Shown piece after piece: positions 15,020 through 25,185 of a stretch of 64,000 nt of DNA; position 1 is the stretch's first letter, and each line of letters starts with the position of its first letter. The DNA comes from Arthrobacter sp. NEB 688 (GTDB lineage Bacteria; Actinomycetota; Actinomycetes; Actinomycetales; Dermatophilaceae): contig NZ_CP053707.1 in NCBI RefSeq assembly GCF_013201035.1, positions 2,790,001 through 2,854,000 of the forward strand, given 5' to 3'. The position numbers and the translations under genes are program-made. The notes under the pieces are model-generated. The model made no database searches, was not told where the DNA came from, and was given only the letters and a program-made list of their open reading frames with translations.

Positions 15020-16342
15020 TCAGCAGGTCTCGAGCAGGCGGCCGAGCACCCGAGCGCCGAAGCGCAGGGAGTCGGTGGGCACCCGCTCGTCGATGCCGTG
15101 GAACATCGGGGCGAAGTCGAGGTCGGCCGGCAGTCGCAGCGGGGCGAACCCGTACCCGGTGATGCCGAGCAGCGACAGCGCCTTGTTGTCGGTGCCGCCC
15201 GAGAGGCAGTAGGGCAGGACCTCGGCGTCGGGGTCCTCGGTGCGCAGCGCCTCGACCATCCGCTCGACGAGCGGGGCGTCGAAGGGCGCGTCGAGGGCGA
15301 TGTCGCGGTGCAGCACCTCGACCTGCACGTGCTCCCCCGCGAGCTCGCGCAGGGTGTCCATCAGCAGGTCCTCGTGACCCGGCAGGAAGCGGCAGTCGAC
15401 GTTGGCCGACGCGTGCTGCGGGATGACGTTGTGCTTGTACCCGGCGTCGAGCATCGTCACGTTGCTCGTGTCCTGGAGCGTGCCGCGCACGAAGCCCTGC
15501 GCGCCGCCGAGGTGCTCGAGCAGGTCCTCGAGGTCCTCGTCGGACCAGCCGGTGCCGGTCAGCTCCGAGAGCCCGTCGAGCAGGGTGCGCACCGAGGGGA
15601 TGTACTCGCGCGGCCACTTGTGCGCCGCGATGCGCGCGATGGCCTCGGCCAGCCGCACGATCGCGTTCTCGTCGTTGGGCACCGAGCCGTGCCCGGCGCG
15701 CCCGGTCGCGGTGAGCCGCAGCCAGGCGATGCCCTTCTCCGCGGTCTGCAGGAGGTAGGTGCGGCGCTCGCGGCCGTCGCGGTCGGTGACGGTGACGCTG
15801 TAGCCGCCGACCTCGCTGATCGCCTCGGTGACGCCCTCGAAGACCTCGGGGTGCTGCTCGACCATGAAGTGCGAGCCCTGCACGCCCCCCGCCTCCTCGT
15901 CGGCGAAGAAGACGACGACGAGGTCGCGCGGCGGCACGACGCCGCGGCGGGCGATGTCGCGGACGGAGGCGAGCATCATCGCGTCCATGTCCTTCATGTC
16001 GACGGCCCCGCGCCCCCACACGCAGCCGTCGCGCTCCTCGCCGGCGAACGGGTCGACCGACCAGTCCTCGGCGTTGGCGGGCACGACGTCGAGGTGCCCG
16101 TGGACGCACAGCGCCCCGCGCTCGCGGTCGGCGCCGGGGATGCGCACCGCCACCGTCACCCGCCCCGGCTGCGACTCGTAGGTCTGCGGGTCGAGCCCGA
16201 CCTCGCGCAGCTGCTCGACGACGTAGGCGGCCGCCTCGGCCTCGCCGGGGCCGCTCCCGTCGCCGTAGTTGCTCGTGTCGATCCGGATCAGCTCCTGGCA
16301 GATCCGGACGACCTCGTCCTCGGGGCGCAGCGTCTCGGTCAT
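15020..16342 (-). CDS. M20-family metallopeptidase
   Basis: Zinc aminoacylase or dipeptidase of the M20 family, 440 residues, cytosolic; substrate unknown. Metal and catalytic residues are seen: H83 and D85 in HGHLDVV, D115 in GRGAVDMKD, E149-E150 in FFADEEAGG, D184-region residues in SEVGGYSV, and the late histidine in MFHGIDERVP. The dimerisation lid domain lies at about 205-330 (AGHGSVPNDENAI). ATG at 16342 has TAGGGT (16350-16355, minus strand) 7 nt upstream, a leaderless start. This peptidase beside DUF5703 is a common actinobacterial pairing. Confidence 0.9.
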   Translation of the reverse strand: MTETLRPEDEVVRICQELIRIDTSNYGDGSGPGEAEAAAYVVEQLREVGLDPQTYESQPGRVTVAVRIPGADRERGALCVHGHLDVVPANAEDWSVDPFAGEERDGCVWGRGAVDMKDMDAMMLASVRDIARRGVVPPRDLVVVFFADEEAGGVQGSHFMVEQHPEVFEGVTEAISEVGGYSVTVTDRDGRERRTYLLQTAEKGIAWLRLTATGRAGHGSVPNDENAIVRLAEAIARIAAHKWPREYIPSVRTLLDGLSELTGTGWSDEDLEDLLEHLGGAQGFVRGTLQDTSNVTMLDAGYKHNVIPQHASANVDCRFLPGHEDLLMDTLRELAGEHVQVEVLHRDIALDAPFDAPLVERMVEALRTEDPDAEVLPYCLSGGTDNKALSLLGITGYGFAPLRLPADLDFAPMFHGIDERVPTDSLRFGARVLGRLLETC

Positions 16343-16456
16343 GCCCGCCACCCTAGGTGGCCCGCCCGGGGAGGGGCGATTTCGGTTCCGGGCCGATGAC
16401 CGTGTAATGTTTCGCGCTGTCGGAAGGCCTCCCCACGGGCCCCCCGAGCACCACTC

Positions 16457-16541
16457 GTCCGGGTGGCGGAATTGGCAGACGCGCTAGCTTGAGGTGCTAG
16501 TGCCCGTATAGGGCATGGGGGTTCAAGTCCCCCCTCGGACA
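16457..16541 (+). tRNA. tRNA-Leu (anticodon GAG)
   Basis: An 85-nt class II tRNA. The acceptor stem pairs GTCCGGG (16457-16463) with CTCGGAC (16534-16540), with A as discriminator base. The anticodon stem is CTAGC/GCTAG around the loop TTGAGGT, anticodon GAG at 16491-16493, which reads CUC and CUU. A long variable arm (TGCCCGTATAGGGCA) and the T loop GTTCAAGTC follow. CCA is not encoded. CTC is the heavily used leucine codon in these genes, so this is a major isoacceptor. Confidence 0.96.
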
Positions 16542-16551
16542 CGAGCAACAT

Positions 16552-16596
16552 CACGACGCAGGCCCCGAACCGTACAGGTTCGGGGCCTGCGTCGTG
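16552..16596. terminator. Perfect 20-bp hairpin after tRNA-Leu
   Basis: Arms of 20 nt at 16552-16571 and 16577-16596 are exact inverse complements around the 5-nt loop GTACA. There is no T run on either side. It lies between the tRNA and the convergent Ser/Thr kinase gene and so can end both transcripts. Confidence 0.8.
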
Positions 16597-16635
16597 CCGG
16601 GGCCGCTCGGCCGCGGGTGGCGGCCGGGCGGGTCG

Positions 16636-18156
16636 TCAGCCGGCGGCGTACTGGTCGACGGCGTCGGAGAAGGCCTGGACGAGCGGGTCGAGCACCGCGG
16701 CCGCCGTCGGCCCGACCGCGCCGTCCAGCACCGCGGAGCGGTACTCCTCGACGAGGGTGTCGCGGGACTCGGTGAGCCCCTGCGCGTCCCCCTCCCGCAG
16801 CGAGCGGTCGAAGTCGCGCTGGGCCTGGTCGAGCCGCTTGGCGGAGTCCTTGTCGAGCCCGTTGCTGCGCTCGAGCAGCTTGACCCCCTCGAACAGGGTC
16901 TGCGCCGCTGCGGCGACGGCGGCCTGGGTGTCGGTCGTCGGCTCCGCGGACGGGACCTCGCTCGGGGCGCTCGTCGACGGCTCCGGCGCGCTGGTCGAGG
17001 GCTCCGGAGCGTCGGTGGTGGGCTGGTCCTGCGAGCTCGAGGGCGCCGGGGACGAGGCGGCCGCGCTCGGTGCGGCCGACGAGCCGTCAGTGCTCGTCGA
17101 CGCGCCGTCGCGGCCGACGAGCCACCAGGCGAGTGCCCCGACGAGGACGAGCGCGAGGAGGACCCCGAGGACGCGCCCGGCTCCCCCACGCCGTCGGCCG
17201 CCGTCGTCGCCCGGCACGGGCGGCGGCGGCGGGACGCTCTCGGCCGGGAGCGGGGCGGGCACCGGGGCCAGCCGCTGGGTCGTCGCGGCCCCCGCGCGCG
17301 GGAGGACGCTCGTGGCCCCCACCGGGGTCGGCGCACGGCGCGCACGCAGCGCCTCGGCCACGTCGGCGGCCCGCGCGGGCCGGCCCTCCGGGTCCTTGGC
17401 CATGAGGCCGGCGACGAGCTCGGCGAGCCACGCCGGGGTGTCCGGGCGCAGCGTCCTCACGTCGGGCACCGGGTCGTGGGTGTGCATCATCATCGTCGTG
17501 ACCGCGGTCGGGCCGGAGTACGGCGGGTCGCCGGCGAGGAGGGAGAAGAGCACGCAGCCGAGGGCGTAGAGGTCGGCCCGCCCGTCGACGCGCCCGCCGG
17601 AGGCCTGCTCCGGGGCGAGGTACTCGGCGGTGCCCATCACCGTGTGCGTGGCGGTCAGCGCCTGGTCGCCGCCCGCCTCGCCCAGCTGGGTGATGCCGAA
17701 GTCGAGCACGCGGACCCGCCCCTCGCCGTCCTCGACGATGTTGCCGGGCTTGACGTCACGGTGCACGAGCCCCCGGGTGTGCGCCGCCTCGAGCGCGGAG
17801 GCGACCTGCTCCCCCACGTCGACGACCTCGTCCACCGGGAGTGGTCCGCTGCGCAGCCGGTCGGCGAGGCTGCGGCCGGGCAGCAGCTCCATCACGAGGT
17901 AGGCGGTCTCGTCCTCGACCCCGGCGTCGTGCACGGTGACGACGTTCGGGTGGCTGATCCCGGCCGTGACCCGGGCCTCGCGCTCGAACCGGGCCGGTCC
18001 CGACTCGTCCGGCACCCGGCGCAGGTCGATGGTCTTGACGGCCACCTCGCGGTCGAGGACGGTGTCGGTCGCCCGCCACACCTCCCCCATGCCCCCGCGC
18101 CCGATCGGGGCGTGCAGGGCATAGCGGCCGGCCAGGAGTCGGTCGTCGCTGCTCAC
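16636..18156 (-). CDS. Receptor Ser/Thr protein kinase (PknB-like)
   Basis: Hanks-type serine/threonine kinase of 506 residues with one membrane helix. The kinase domain spans about 12-270: glycine loop GRGGMGEV 19-26, ATP lysine K41, HRD at 132-134 with catalytic D134, DFG 152-154 and APE 181-183. A proline-rich juxtamembrane region leads to a membrane helix at about 328-347. The extracellular part begins with a Ser/Thr/Pro linker containing the repeat PEPSTSA twice and ends in a helical domain; there are no PASTA repeats, so it is not a classic PknB. GTG at 18156 has TAGGCT (18163-18168, minus strand) 6 nt upstream. It is divergent from a HipA-like kinase. Confidence 0.93.
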   Translation of the reverse strand: MSSDDRLLAGRYALHAPIGRGGMGEVWRATDTVLDREVAVKTIDLRRVPDESGPARFEREARVTAGISHPNVVTVHDAGVEDETAYLVMELLPGRSLADRLRSGPLPVDEVVDVGEQVASALEAAHTRGLVHRDVKPGNIVEDGEGRVRVLDFGITQLGEAGGDQALTATHTVMGTAEYLAPEQASGGRVDGRADLYALGCVLFSLLAGDPPYSGPTAVTTMMMHTHDPVPDVRTLRPDTPAWLAELVAGLMAKDPEGRPARAADVAEALRARRAPTPVGATSVLPRAGAATTQRLAPVPAPLPAESVPPPPPVPGDDGGRRRGGAGRVLGVLLALVLVGALAWWLVGRDGASTSTDGSSAAPSAAASSPAPSSSQDQPTTDAPEPSTSAPEPSTSAPSEVPSAEPTTDTQAAVAAAAQTLFEGVKLLERSNGLDKDSAKRLDQAQRDFDRSLREGDAQGLTESRDTLVEEYRSAVLDGAVGPTAAAVLDPLVQAFSDAVDQYAAG

Positions 18157-18234
18157 CCGGCCAGCCTAACGAGCGCGGGGCGCCGGACCGCCCGGGCCGA
18201 CCGGGCCGAGGGCGCGGGCGACTACCCTGACGTG

Positions 18235-18999
18235 GTGCTCGAGACCGTGACCGCCGTGCGCTACGTCGCCCCTCTGCGGGAGGGCGGTTCGCTGCCCGGC
18301 CTCGTCGAGGCCGACGACCTCGGGACCTACGTCGTCAAGTTCACCGGCGCCGGTCAGGGCCGCAAGGTGCTCGTCGCCGAGGTGCTCGTCGGTGAGGTCG
18401 CCCGACGGGTCGGCGTCCCCACCCCGCGGCTGGCCGTGGTCGACCTCCCCACCGCGATCGCCCGCTACGAGGCCGACGAGGAGGTCCAGGACCTCCTCAA
18501 CGCCAGCCCGGGCCGCAACCTCGGGGTCGACTTCCTCCCCGGGGCCTTCGGGTACGACGGCTCCCGCCCGCCGGGCGCCGAGGAGGCCGCGGCGATCCTC
18601 TGGCTCGACGCCTACAGCGCCAACGTCGACCGCACGTGGGCCAACCCGAACCTGCTCGTCTGGCACCGGCGCGCCTGGGCCATCGACCACGGCGCGGCCC
18701 TGTGGTTCCACCACTCCTGGCCGAGCCGCCCGCCGGACGTCGGGCGCTTCGTCGCCCAGCCCTTCGACGCGAGCGGCCACGTGCTGGCGCCGGTCGCCGG
18801 GTCGGTGCGCGCGGCGCACGAGCGCCTCGCCCCGTTGCTCACCGAGGACGTGCTGCGCGAGGTCGTCGCCGAGGTGCCCGACGAGTGGCTCGAGACCACG
18901 GCGAGCCTGCCGGACCTCGACGCCGTGCGCGCCGCCTACCGCGAGCACCTCGGGCTGCGCCTGGCCTCTCCCGACGCCTGGCTCGGGGGCACGCCGTGA
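18235..18999 (+). CDS. HipA-like kinase family protein
   Basis: A 254-residue protein of the HipA-type kinase fold. There is no HipB antitoxin or HipA N-terminal domain, so it is not a classic toxin. Key segments are YVVKFTGAG (candidate ATP lysine), NVDRTWANPNLL (a catalytic-loop-like D..N pattern) and AIDHGAAL (metal-binding-like aspartate). The function is unknown; members regularly sit with DUF3037, as here. GTG at 18235 is preceded at 6 nt by TACCCT (18223-18228), a leaderless promoter. Its stop overlaps the DUF3037 start as GTGA, so the two products are made together and may act as a complex. Confidence 0.82.
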   Translation: MLETVTAVRYVAPLREGGSLPGLVEADDLGTYVVKFTGAGQGRKVLVAEVLVGEVARRVGVPTPRLAVVDLPTAIARYEADEEVQDLLNASPGRNLGVDFLPGAFGYDGSRPPGAEEAAAILWLDAYSANVDRTWANPNLLVWHRRAWAIDHGAALWFHHSWPSRPPDVGRFVAQPFDASGHVLAPVAGSVRAAHERLAPLLTEDVLREVVAEVPDEWLETTASLPDLDAVRAAYREHLGLRLASPDAWLGGTP

Positions 19000-19373
19000 G
19001 CCACGCCTACCAGTACGTCGTCGTGCGCTTCGTGCCGCGCGTCGACCGCGGCGAGTGCCTCAACGTGGGCGTCGTCCTGCACTCCCAGTCGGCCGGAGTC
19101 CTGCGCTGCGCCTGGCACCTCGACGAGGCCCGCATCCTCGCCCTCGCCCCCGATGCCGACCTCGAGAGCCTGCGCGGCGCCCTCGACGCCGTCGGCGGGA
19201 TGTGCGAGCGGCCCCCGGCCGGCGTCGACGCGACGCTGACCACCCAGGGCAAGCGGTTCGGCTGGCTGAGCGCGCCCCGCTCGACGGTGGTCCAGCCGGG
19301 TCCGGTCCACGGGGGCTCCGCGCCCGACCCGGCCGCCGAGGTCGAGCGGCTGCTCGACCGCCTCGTCCGCTGA
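18996..19373 (+). CDS. DUF3037 family protein
   Basis: A 125-residue DUF3037 protein of unknown function. The family signature is at the start: AYQYVVVRFVPRVDRGECLN followed by VGVVLHSQ. The rest is helical, with a C-terminal EVERLLDRLV helix. GTG at 18996 overlaps the HipA-like stop by 4 nt, which fixes the start and indicates coupled translation. The constant pairing of DUF3037 with a HipA-like kinase suggests a partner, substrate or regulator of that kinase; this is inference from neighbourhood only. Confidence 0.83.
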   Translation: MSHAYQYVVVRFVPRVDRGECLNVGVVLHSQSAGVLRCAWHLDEARILALAPDADLESLRGALDAVGGMCERPPAGVDATLTTQGKRFGWLSAPRSTVVQPGPVHGGSAPDPAAEVERLLDRLVR

Positions 19374-19395
19374 CGCCCGAGCCGGTCCCGGAGGC

Positions 19396-21665
<2,270 letters not shown>

Positions 21666-21669
<4 letters not shown>

Positions 21670-22289
21670 TTGACCACGATCTCCTTGAGCTGCCACGTCC
21701 ACCGCGGGTCGTAGGTCACCGGGTCGAGGTCGAAGCTGTCGGTCGGGTAGACGATGCGGGTCGGCCCGTAGTGCTCGACGGTCATGCGCCGGCCGTCGAC
21801 CGAGGTGGCGAGCATCACCGGGTAGGCCGAGGCGTCCGAGGCGGGGACGTCGACGGCGTAGTCGTTGAGGGCGAGCGTGTGCAGCGTGGCGCCCTCCTCG
21901 ACCCCGACGTAGTCGAGGAGCGAGCGCAGGAGCACGCCGCGGAAGGTGACGCGGTGGCCCTCGGCCTGCTTGTCGTCGACGGAGTACTCGACGAGGCCCA
22001 GGCGCTCGATGGTCGGCAGGTCGAGCCGGACCGAGCCGCCCCGGGTGGTCTTGCCCGAGAAGGTGAGGACGACCTTCTCGGTGGGGGCCGGCACGGGGTC
22101 GCCGGGGCGCAGGCTGGGCTGCGAGATGACGGTGTAGCCCGTCGGGGCCGCCGCCGCGGTGGTCGTGGTGGTCGACGTGGCGGGCCGGGAGCCGGCGGCG
22201 GCCGGGGAGGCGCAGCCGGCGAGCGGCAGGACGGCGAGGGCCGCCAGGGTGGCGGCAGCGACGAGCGCGCGAGAGGGGGTGGTGGTCAT
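21666..22289 (-). CDS. Lipoprotein with sulfite-oxidase-like (SUOX) fold
   Basis: Predicted exported lipoprotein, 207 residues. A signal peptide (residues 5-25) ends in a lipobox LPLAG before C26; a Ser/Thr/Ala linker follows. The rest (VVLTFSGKTTRGGSVRLDLP, the FRGVLLRSLLDYVGV segment, LNDYAVDVPASDASAYPVML, and a tail WTWQLKEIVV) looks like the molybdopterin-dependent oxidoreductase/SUOX fold as used in small periplasmic proteins beside sensor kinases. After C26 there is no cysteine, so the molybdenum-ligating residue is missing and catalysis is unlikely. The gene is coupled to the hybrid kinase, so a sensory role outside the membrane is inferred. ATG at 22289 is chosen for the signal peptide; TTG at 22334 is an alternative. 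Confidence 0.75.
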
Positions 22290-22334
22290 GGTGACGACGA
22301 TGACGGGGGAGTTTCCATTCTCGACGACTGCCAA

Positions 22335-22351
22335 CTCAAGATCCCCTCAAG
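22335..22351. promoter_or_regulatory. Direct repeat CTCAAG, 11-bp period
   Basis: CTCAAG occurs twice (22335-22340 and 22346-22351) separated by ATCCC, giving an 11-bp period. OmpR/PhoB-type regulators bind such tandem half-sites. It sits between the divergent lipoprotein-kinase operon and the Hpt gene, so it is a candidate operator for the adjacent OmpR-type regulator. Occupancy is inference. Confidence 0.4.
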
Positions 22352-22428
22352 GTGCGGGCCCGCGTCGTACGGTGCGTGCCCGACGCGTGCTTCCTAGGAT
22401 GGGCCGCCGACACCGTGAGAGGACGACC

Positions 22429-22779
22429 ATGGACGACACCCAGCCGGGCACCGGTGGCTACCGGCCGAGCGACCTCGTGGAGCAGATGGGCGACGAGGGC
22501 GTGGCCGCCGACATCGCGCAGGTCTACCTGCAGGAGCTGCCCGCTCGGGTGGCCGCGATCGAGGCGGCCCGCGGGGGCCTGCGCGAGGACACGGTGCGCA
22601 TGGCGCACACGCTGAAGTCGGCGAGCGCCCTGCTGGGGCTCGCCGAGCTGTCGGAGGCCTGCCGCGAGGTGGAGCACACGGCCCGTGACGGCGGGTCCGT
22701 GGCGGGTCTCGTCGACGGGGTCACCGCCCACGCCGCCGAGGCGGAGCGGGCGGTCCGGGGCTGGCTCGCCTCCCGCTGA
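22429..22779 (+). CDS. Histidine phosphotransfer (Hpt) protein
   Basis: Stand-alone Hpt protein of 116 residues, a cytosolic four-helix bundle that shuttles phosphate. The phospho-acceptor is H60 in RMAHTLKSASALLG, the standard Hpt motif, with the helix ACREVEHTAR following. ATG at 22429 has GAGAGG 7 nt upstream, and TAGGAT (22395-22400) is a likely -10. It lies between the hybrid kinase operon and the response regulator, so it very likely accepts phosphate from the kinase receiver D689 and passes it to D54 of the regulator at 22802. It converges on that regulator gene. Confidence 0.92.
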   Translation: MDDTQPGTGGYRPSDLVEQMGDEGVAADIAQVYLQELPARVAAIEAARGGLREDTVRMAHTLKSASALLGLAELSEACREVEHTARDGGSVAGLVDGVTAHAAEAERAVRGWLASR

Positions 22780-22806
22780 CACGCCTCCCCCTCGTGAGGG
22801 GTCAGC
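22775..22806. terminator. Nested stem-loop between Hpt and regulator
   Basis: An outer stem GCTGAC/GTCAGC joins the two opposing stop codons (22777-22779 and 22802-22804), and an inner CCCCTC/GAGGGG hairpin lies between. It would terminate both convergent genes. Confidence 0.5.
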
Positions 22807-23518
22807 CGGCGGCGGCCGAGGCGTCGACCGGGGCGGCCGGCTCGAAGCGGTAGCCGTAGCCGCGCACCGTCCGGATGTGCCCCGCGCCGCCGGCGCTCTC
22901 GCCGAGCTTGCGGCGCAGGTTGCCCAGGTGCACGGAGATGACGTGGTCGTCGCCCACCCAGTTGGGGCCCCACACGGCGGCCATGAGCTGGTCGCGGCTG
23001 AAGGTGCGCCGGGGCGCCCCGGAGAGGGCCTCGAGGATGTCGTACTCGGTTCTGGTGAGGTCGACGACGTCGCCGTGCAGGCGGACCTCGCGCGCCTCGG
23101 TGTCGAGGGTCAGCGGGCCGAAGCGGCGCAGGTCGGTCTCGACGACGCTGACGCGGGGGCGCCGGCGCATCGCCCGGATCCGGGCGGAGAGCTCGCGCGG
23201 GGAGAAGGGCTTGGTCACGTAGTCGTCGGCGCCGATGGTCAGGCCGAGGACGCGGTCGAACTCGTCGCTGCGGCCGGTGACCATGACCACGTAGCAGTCG
23301 GAGAACTCACGGATCCGACGGCACACCTCGAGGCCGTCCATCTGCGGCAGCGAGATGTCCAGGAGGACGACCTCGGGCTCGTGGGTGCGCGCGGCCTCGA
23401 CTCCGGCGGCGCCGTCGGCCGCCTGCACGACACGGAAGCCCTCGGACTCCAGCAGCGACGCCGCGACGCGGGCGAACTCCGGCGAGTCCTCGACGACGAG
23501 TGCGGTGGGTCGGCTCAT
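22802..23518 (-). CDS. OmpR-family response regulator
   Basis: Two-domain DNA-binding regulator of 238 residues. The receiver (1-120) has D54 in LLDISLP and K103 in VTKPFSP; the winged-helix domain (about 130-227) ends with the standard GYGYRFEP. ATG at 23518 has GAGGAGA 6 nt upstream and TACGGT further up as a -10. No orthodox kinase gene is adjacent in the same operon, so it is the likely final acceptor of the hybrid kinase/Hpt relay. It may bind the CTCAAG repeat at 22335 and control the lipoprotein-kinase and Hpt genes. Confidence 0.92.
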   Translation of the reverse strand: MSRPTALVVEDSPEFARVAASLLESEGFRVVQAADGAAGVEAARTHEPEVVLLDISLPQMDGLEVCRRIREFSDCYVVMVTGRSDEFDRVLGLTIGADDYVTKPFSPRELSARIRAMRRRPRVSVVETDLRRFGPLTLDTEAREVRLHGDVVDLTRTEYDILEALSGAPRRTFSRDQLMAAVWGPNWVGDDHVISVHLGNLRRKLGESAGGAGHIRTVRGYGYRFEPAAPVDASAAAG

Positions 23519-23630
23519 GGGTCTCCTCGCCTCTCTCTCCCCTGTGGCCCCACCGTAACGAGCCGCGGGGCGGCCTGTCCGGCGTGACGGGCGGGTTCGA
23601 CCGGAATCCGCCCGGACGGCCGATGCCGGG

Positions 23631-24455
23631 TCAGCCCTCCGGGTGAGCCGGTGCGCGCAGCGCCCAGGCGGCGACGGCGCCGGCCGCGGCGACGTTGAGC
23701 GAGTCCACTCCCCCGGCCATCGGGATGCGGACGACGGTGTCGACGGCGGCCAGGGTGCGCCGGGCCAGCCCGTCGCCCTCGGTGCCGAGCACGAGCGCGA
23801 GCCGCTGCGGCGGGTCGGCGGCCAGCTCGTCGAGCCCGACGGAGTCGTCGCTCAGGGCGAGCGCGGCGACGTGGAAGCCGAGCTCCTGCAGCGCGGCGAC
23901 CCCGCCCGGCCAGGGGTCGACCCGCGTCCACGGCACCTGGAAGACGGTGCCCATCGAGACCCGGACCGCCCGCCGGTAGAGCGGGTCGGCGCAGCGCGGG
24001 GTGACGAGGACCGCGTCGATGCCGAGCGCCGCGGCCGAGCGGAAGACCGCCCCGACGTTGGTGTGGTCGACGACGTCCTCGAGCACCAGCACGCGGCGGG
24101 CACCCTCGAGCGTCTCGGCGAGCGAGGGCAGGACGGGCCGGTGCATCGACGCGAGGGCTCCCCGGTGCAGGTGGAAGCCGGTCAGCCGCTCGATGACGTC
24201 GTGGTCGCCGACGAGGACCGGCACCCCGGCGGCCTCGGCGTCCTCGACCACGTCGGCGAGGTCGGTGAGCCAGCGCTCCGCCATGAGGAACGAGCGCGGC
24301 CGGTGCCCGGCGGCCAGTGCGCGCCGGATGACCTTCTCGGACTCCGCGACGTAGAGCCCGCCCTCGGGCTCGAGGCGGCGGCGCAGCGCGACGTCGGTCA
24401 GGGAGACGTAGTCGGCGAGGCGGGGGTCGGCGGGGTCGGAGACGGTCGTCGGCAC
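23631..24455 (-). CDS. TrmH-family RNA 2'-O-methyltransferase
   Basis: SpoU/TrmH-type methyltransferase of 274 residues that uses S-adenosylmethionine to methylate a ribose in rRNA or tRNA; the target is not predictable. An N-terminal RNA-binding domain (GGLYVAESEKVIRRAL) precedes the knotted SPOUT core: motif 1 LVLEDVVDHTNVGAVFRSAA with the catalytic-type arginine, motif 2 LALVLGTEGDGL, motif 3 IPMAGGVDSLNVAAAGAV. GTG at 24455 is preceded at 7 nt by TAGCCT (24463-24468, minus strand), a leaderless promoter whose box contains the stop codon of the upstream permease gene. Confidence 0.9.
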   Translation of the reverse strand: MPTTVSDPADPRLADYVSLTDVALRRRLEPEGGLYVAESEKVIRRALAAGHRPRSFLMAERWLTDLADVVEDAEAAGVPVLVGDHDVIERLTGFHLHRGALASMHRPVLPSLAETLEGARRVLVLEDVVDHTNVGAVFRSAAALGIDAVLVTPRCADPLYRRAVRVSMGTVFQVPWTRVDPWPGGVAALQELGFHVAALALSDDSVGLDELAADPPQRLALVLGTEGDGLARRTLAAVDTVVRIPMAGGVDSLNVAAAGAVAAWALRAPAHPEG

Positions 24456-24465
24456 GCGGACGAGG

Positions 24466-25185
24466 CTAGGCCAGGACCGCTCGGCCGATGACGGTGAGGC
24501 TCGCGACGACACAGAATCCGAGGACGAGCCGGCGGAAGCGCGCCGGGTCGACCCGCCGGCGCACCGGCACGGCGAGGGCATAGCCGACGAGGGCGAACGG
24601 CGCGAGGACCAGCCCGGCCACCACCTGGTCGCGGTGCACCTCGCCGCCGAGCGCGAGCCCCGCGACGGCCATCGCCGAGCCGGCGAGGAAGAAGGCGGCG
24701 AGCGTCGAGCGCACGCGCTCGGGTCGCTCGTGCTGGAGCACGAGGGCGAGGAAGGGCCCGCCGATGGCGGCCGCCGTGCCGGAGACCCCGGAGACGGCGC
24801 CCGCGAGGAGCGCGTTCGGGCGGGTGGGACGCAGGTCGAGCGCCCGCACCGAGAGCGCGACGGTCACGAGGATGAGCACGCCGACGAGGGCGGCGATGGC
24901 GCGCGGCGAGAACCACGCGACGACGCCGACACCGATCGGCGTCAGGGCGGCCCGGGCGACCAGCGCGAGCGCGAGCGGCCCGCGCGCCAGGTCGCGGACG
25001 CCGTGCGAGAGCTGCGCCACCGGCAGGGTGATGCTCGGCAGCAGCAGCGCGACCGGCATGAGGTCCGGGGCGAGGAGGACGACGAAGGGCGCCGCGACGA
25101 CGGACATCCCGAACCCGACGACCGACTGCACGAGGGCCCCCGCGAGCACGGAGAGGCCGAGGGCCGCCAGGACGAGCGGCGTCAC
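24466..25185 (-). CDS. TauE/SafE-family permease (second copy)
   Basis: Membrane transporter of the sulfite exporter TauE/SafE (DUF81) family, 239 residues with about eight membrane segments; it may export or import a sulfur-containing or other organic anion. Features: VLAGALVQSVVGFGMSVVAAPF near the N terminus (the family repeat 1) and AVSGVSGTAAAIGGPFLALV in the second half (repeat 2). GTG at 25185 overlaps the stop of the preceding permease gene as GTGA. The two adjacent genes are only distantly alike and could form a heteromeric pair. Confidence 0.85.
   Translation of the reverse strand: MTPLVLAALGLSVLAGALVQSVVGFGMSVVAAPFVVLLAPDLMPVALLLPSITLPVAQLSHGVRDLARGPLALALVARAALTPIGVGVVAWFSPRAIAALVGVLILVTVALSVRALDLRPTRPNALLAGAVSGVSGTAAAIGGPFLALVLQHERPERVRSTLAAFFLAGSAMAVAGLALGGEVHRDQVVAGLVLAPFALVGYALAVPVRRRVDPARFRRLVLGFCVVASLTVIGRAVLA

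Noticed and set aside
16457-16600. tRNA-Leu as an attachment site for an integrated element
   Set aside because: No integrase, no repeated tRNA 3' end and no foreign-looking genes nearby.
18235-19373. HipBA toxin-antitoxin system
   Set aside because: No HipB-type DNA-binding partner and no HipA N-terminal domain; the partner is DUF3037.
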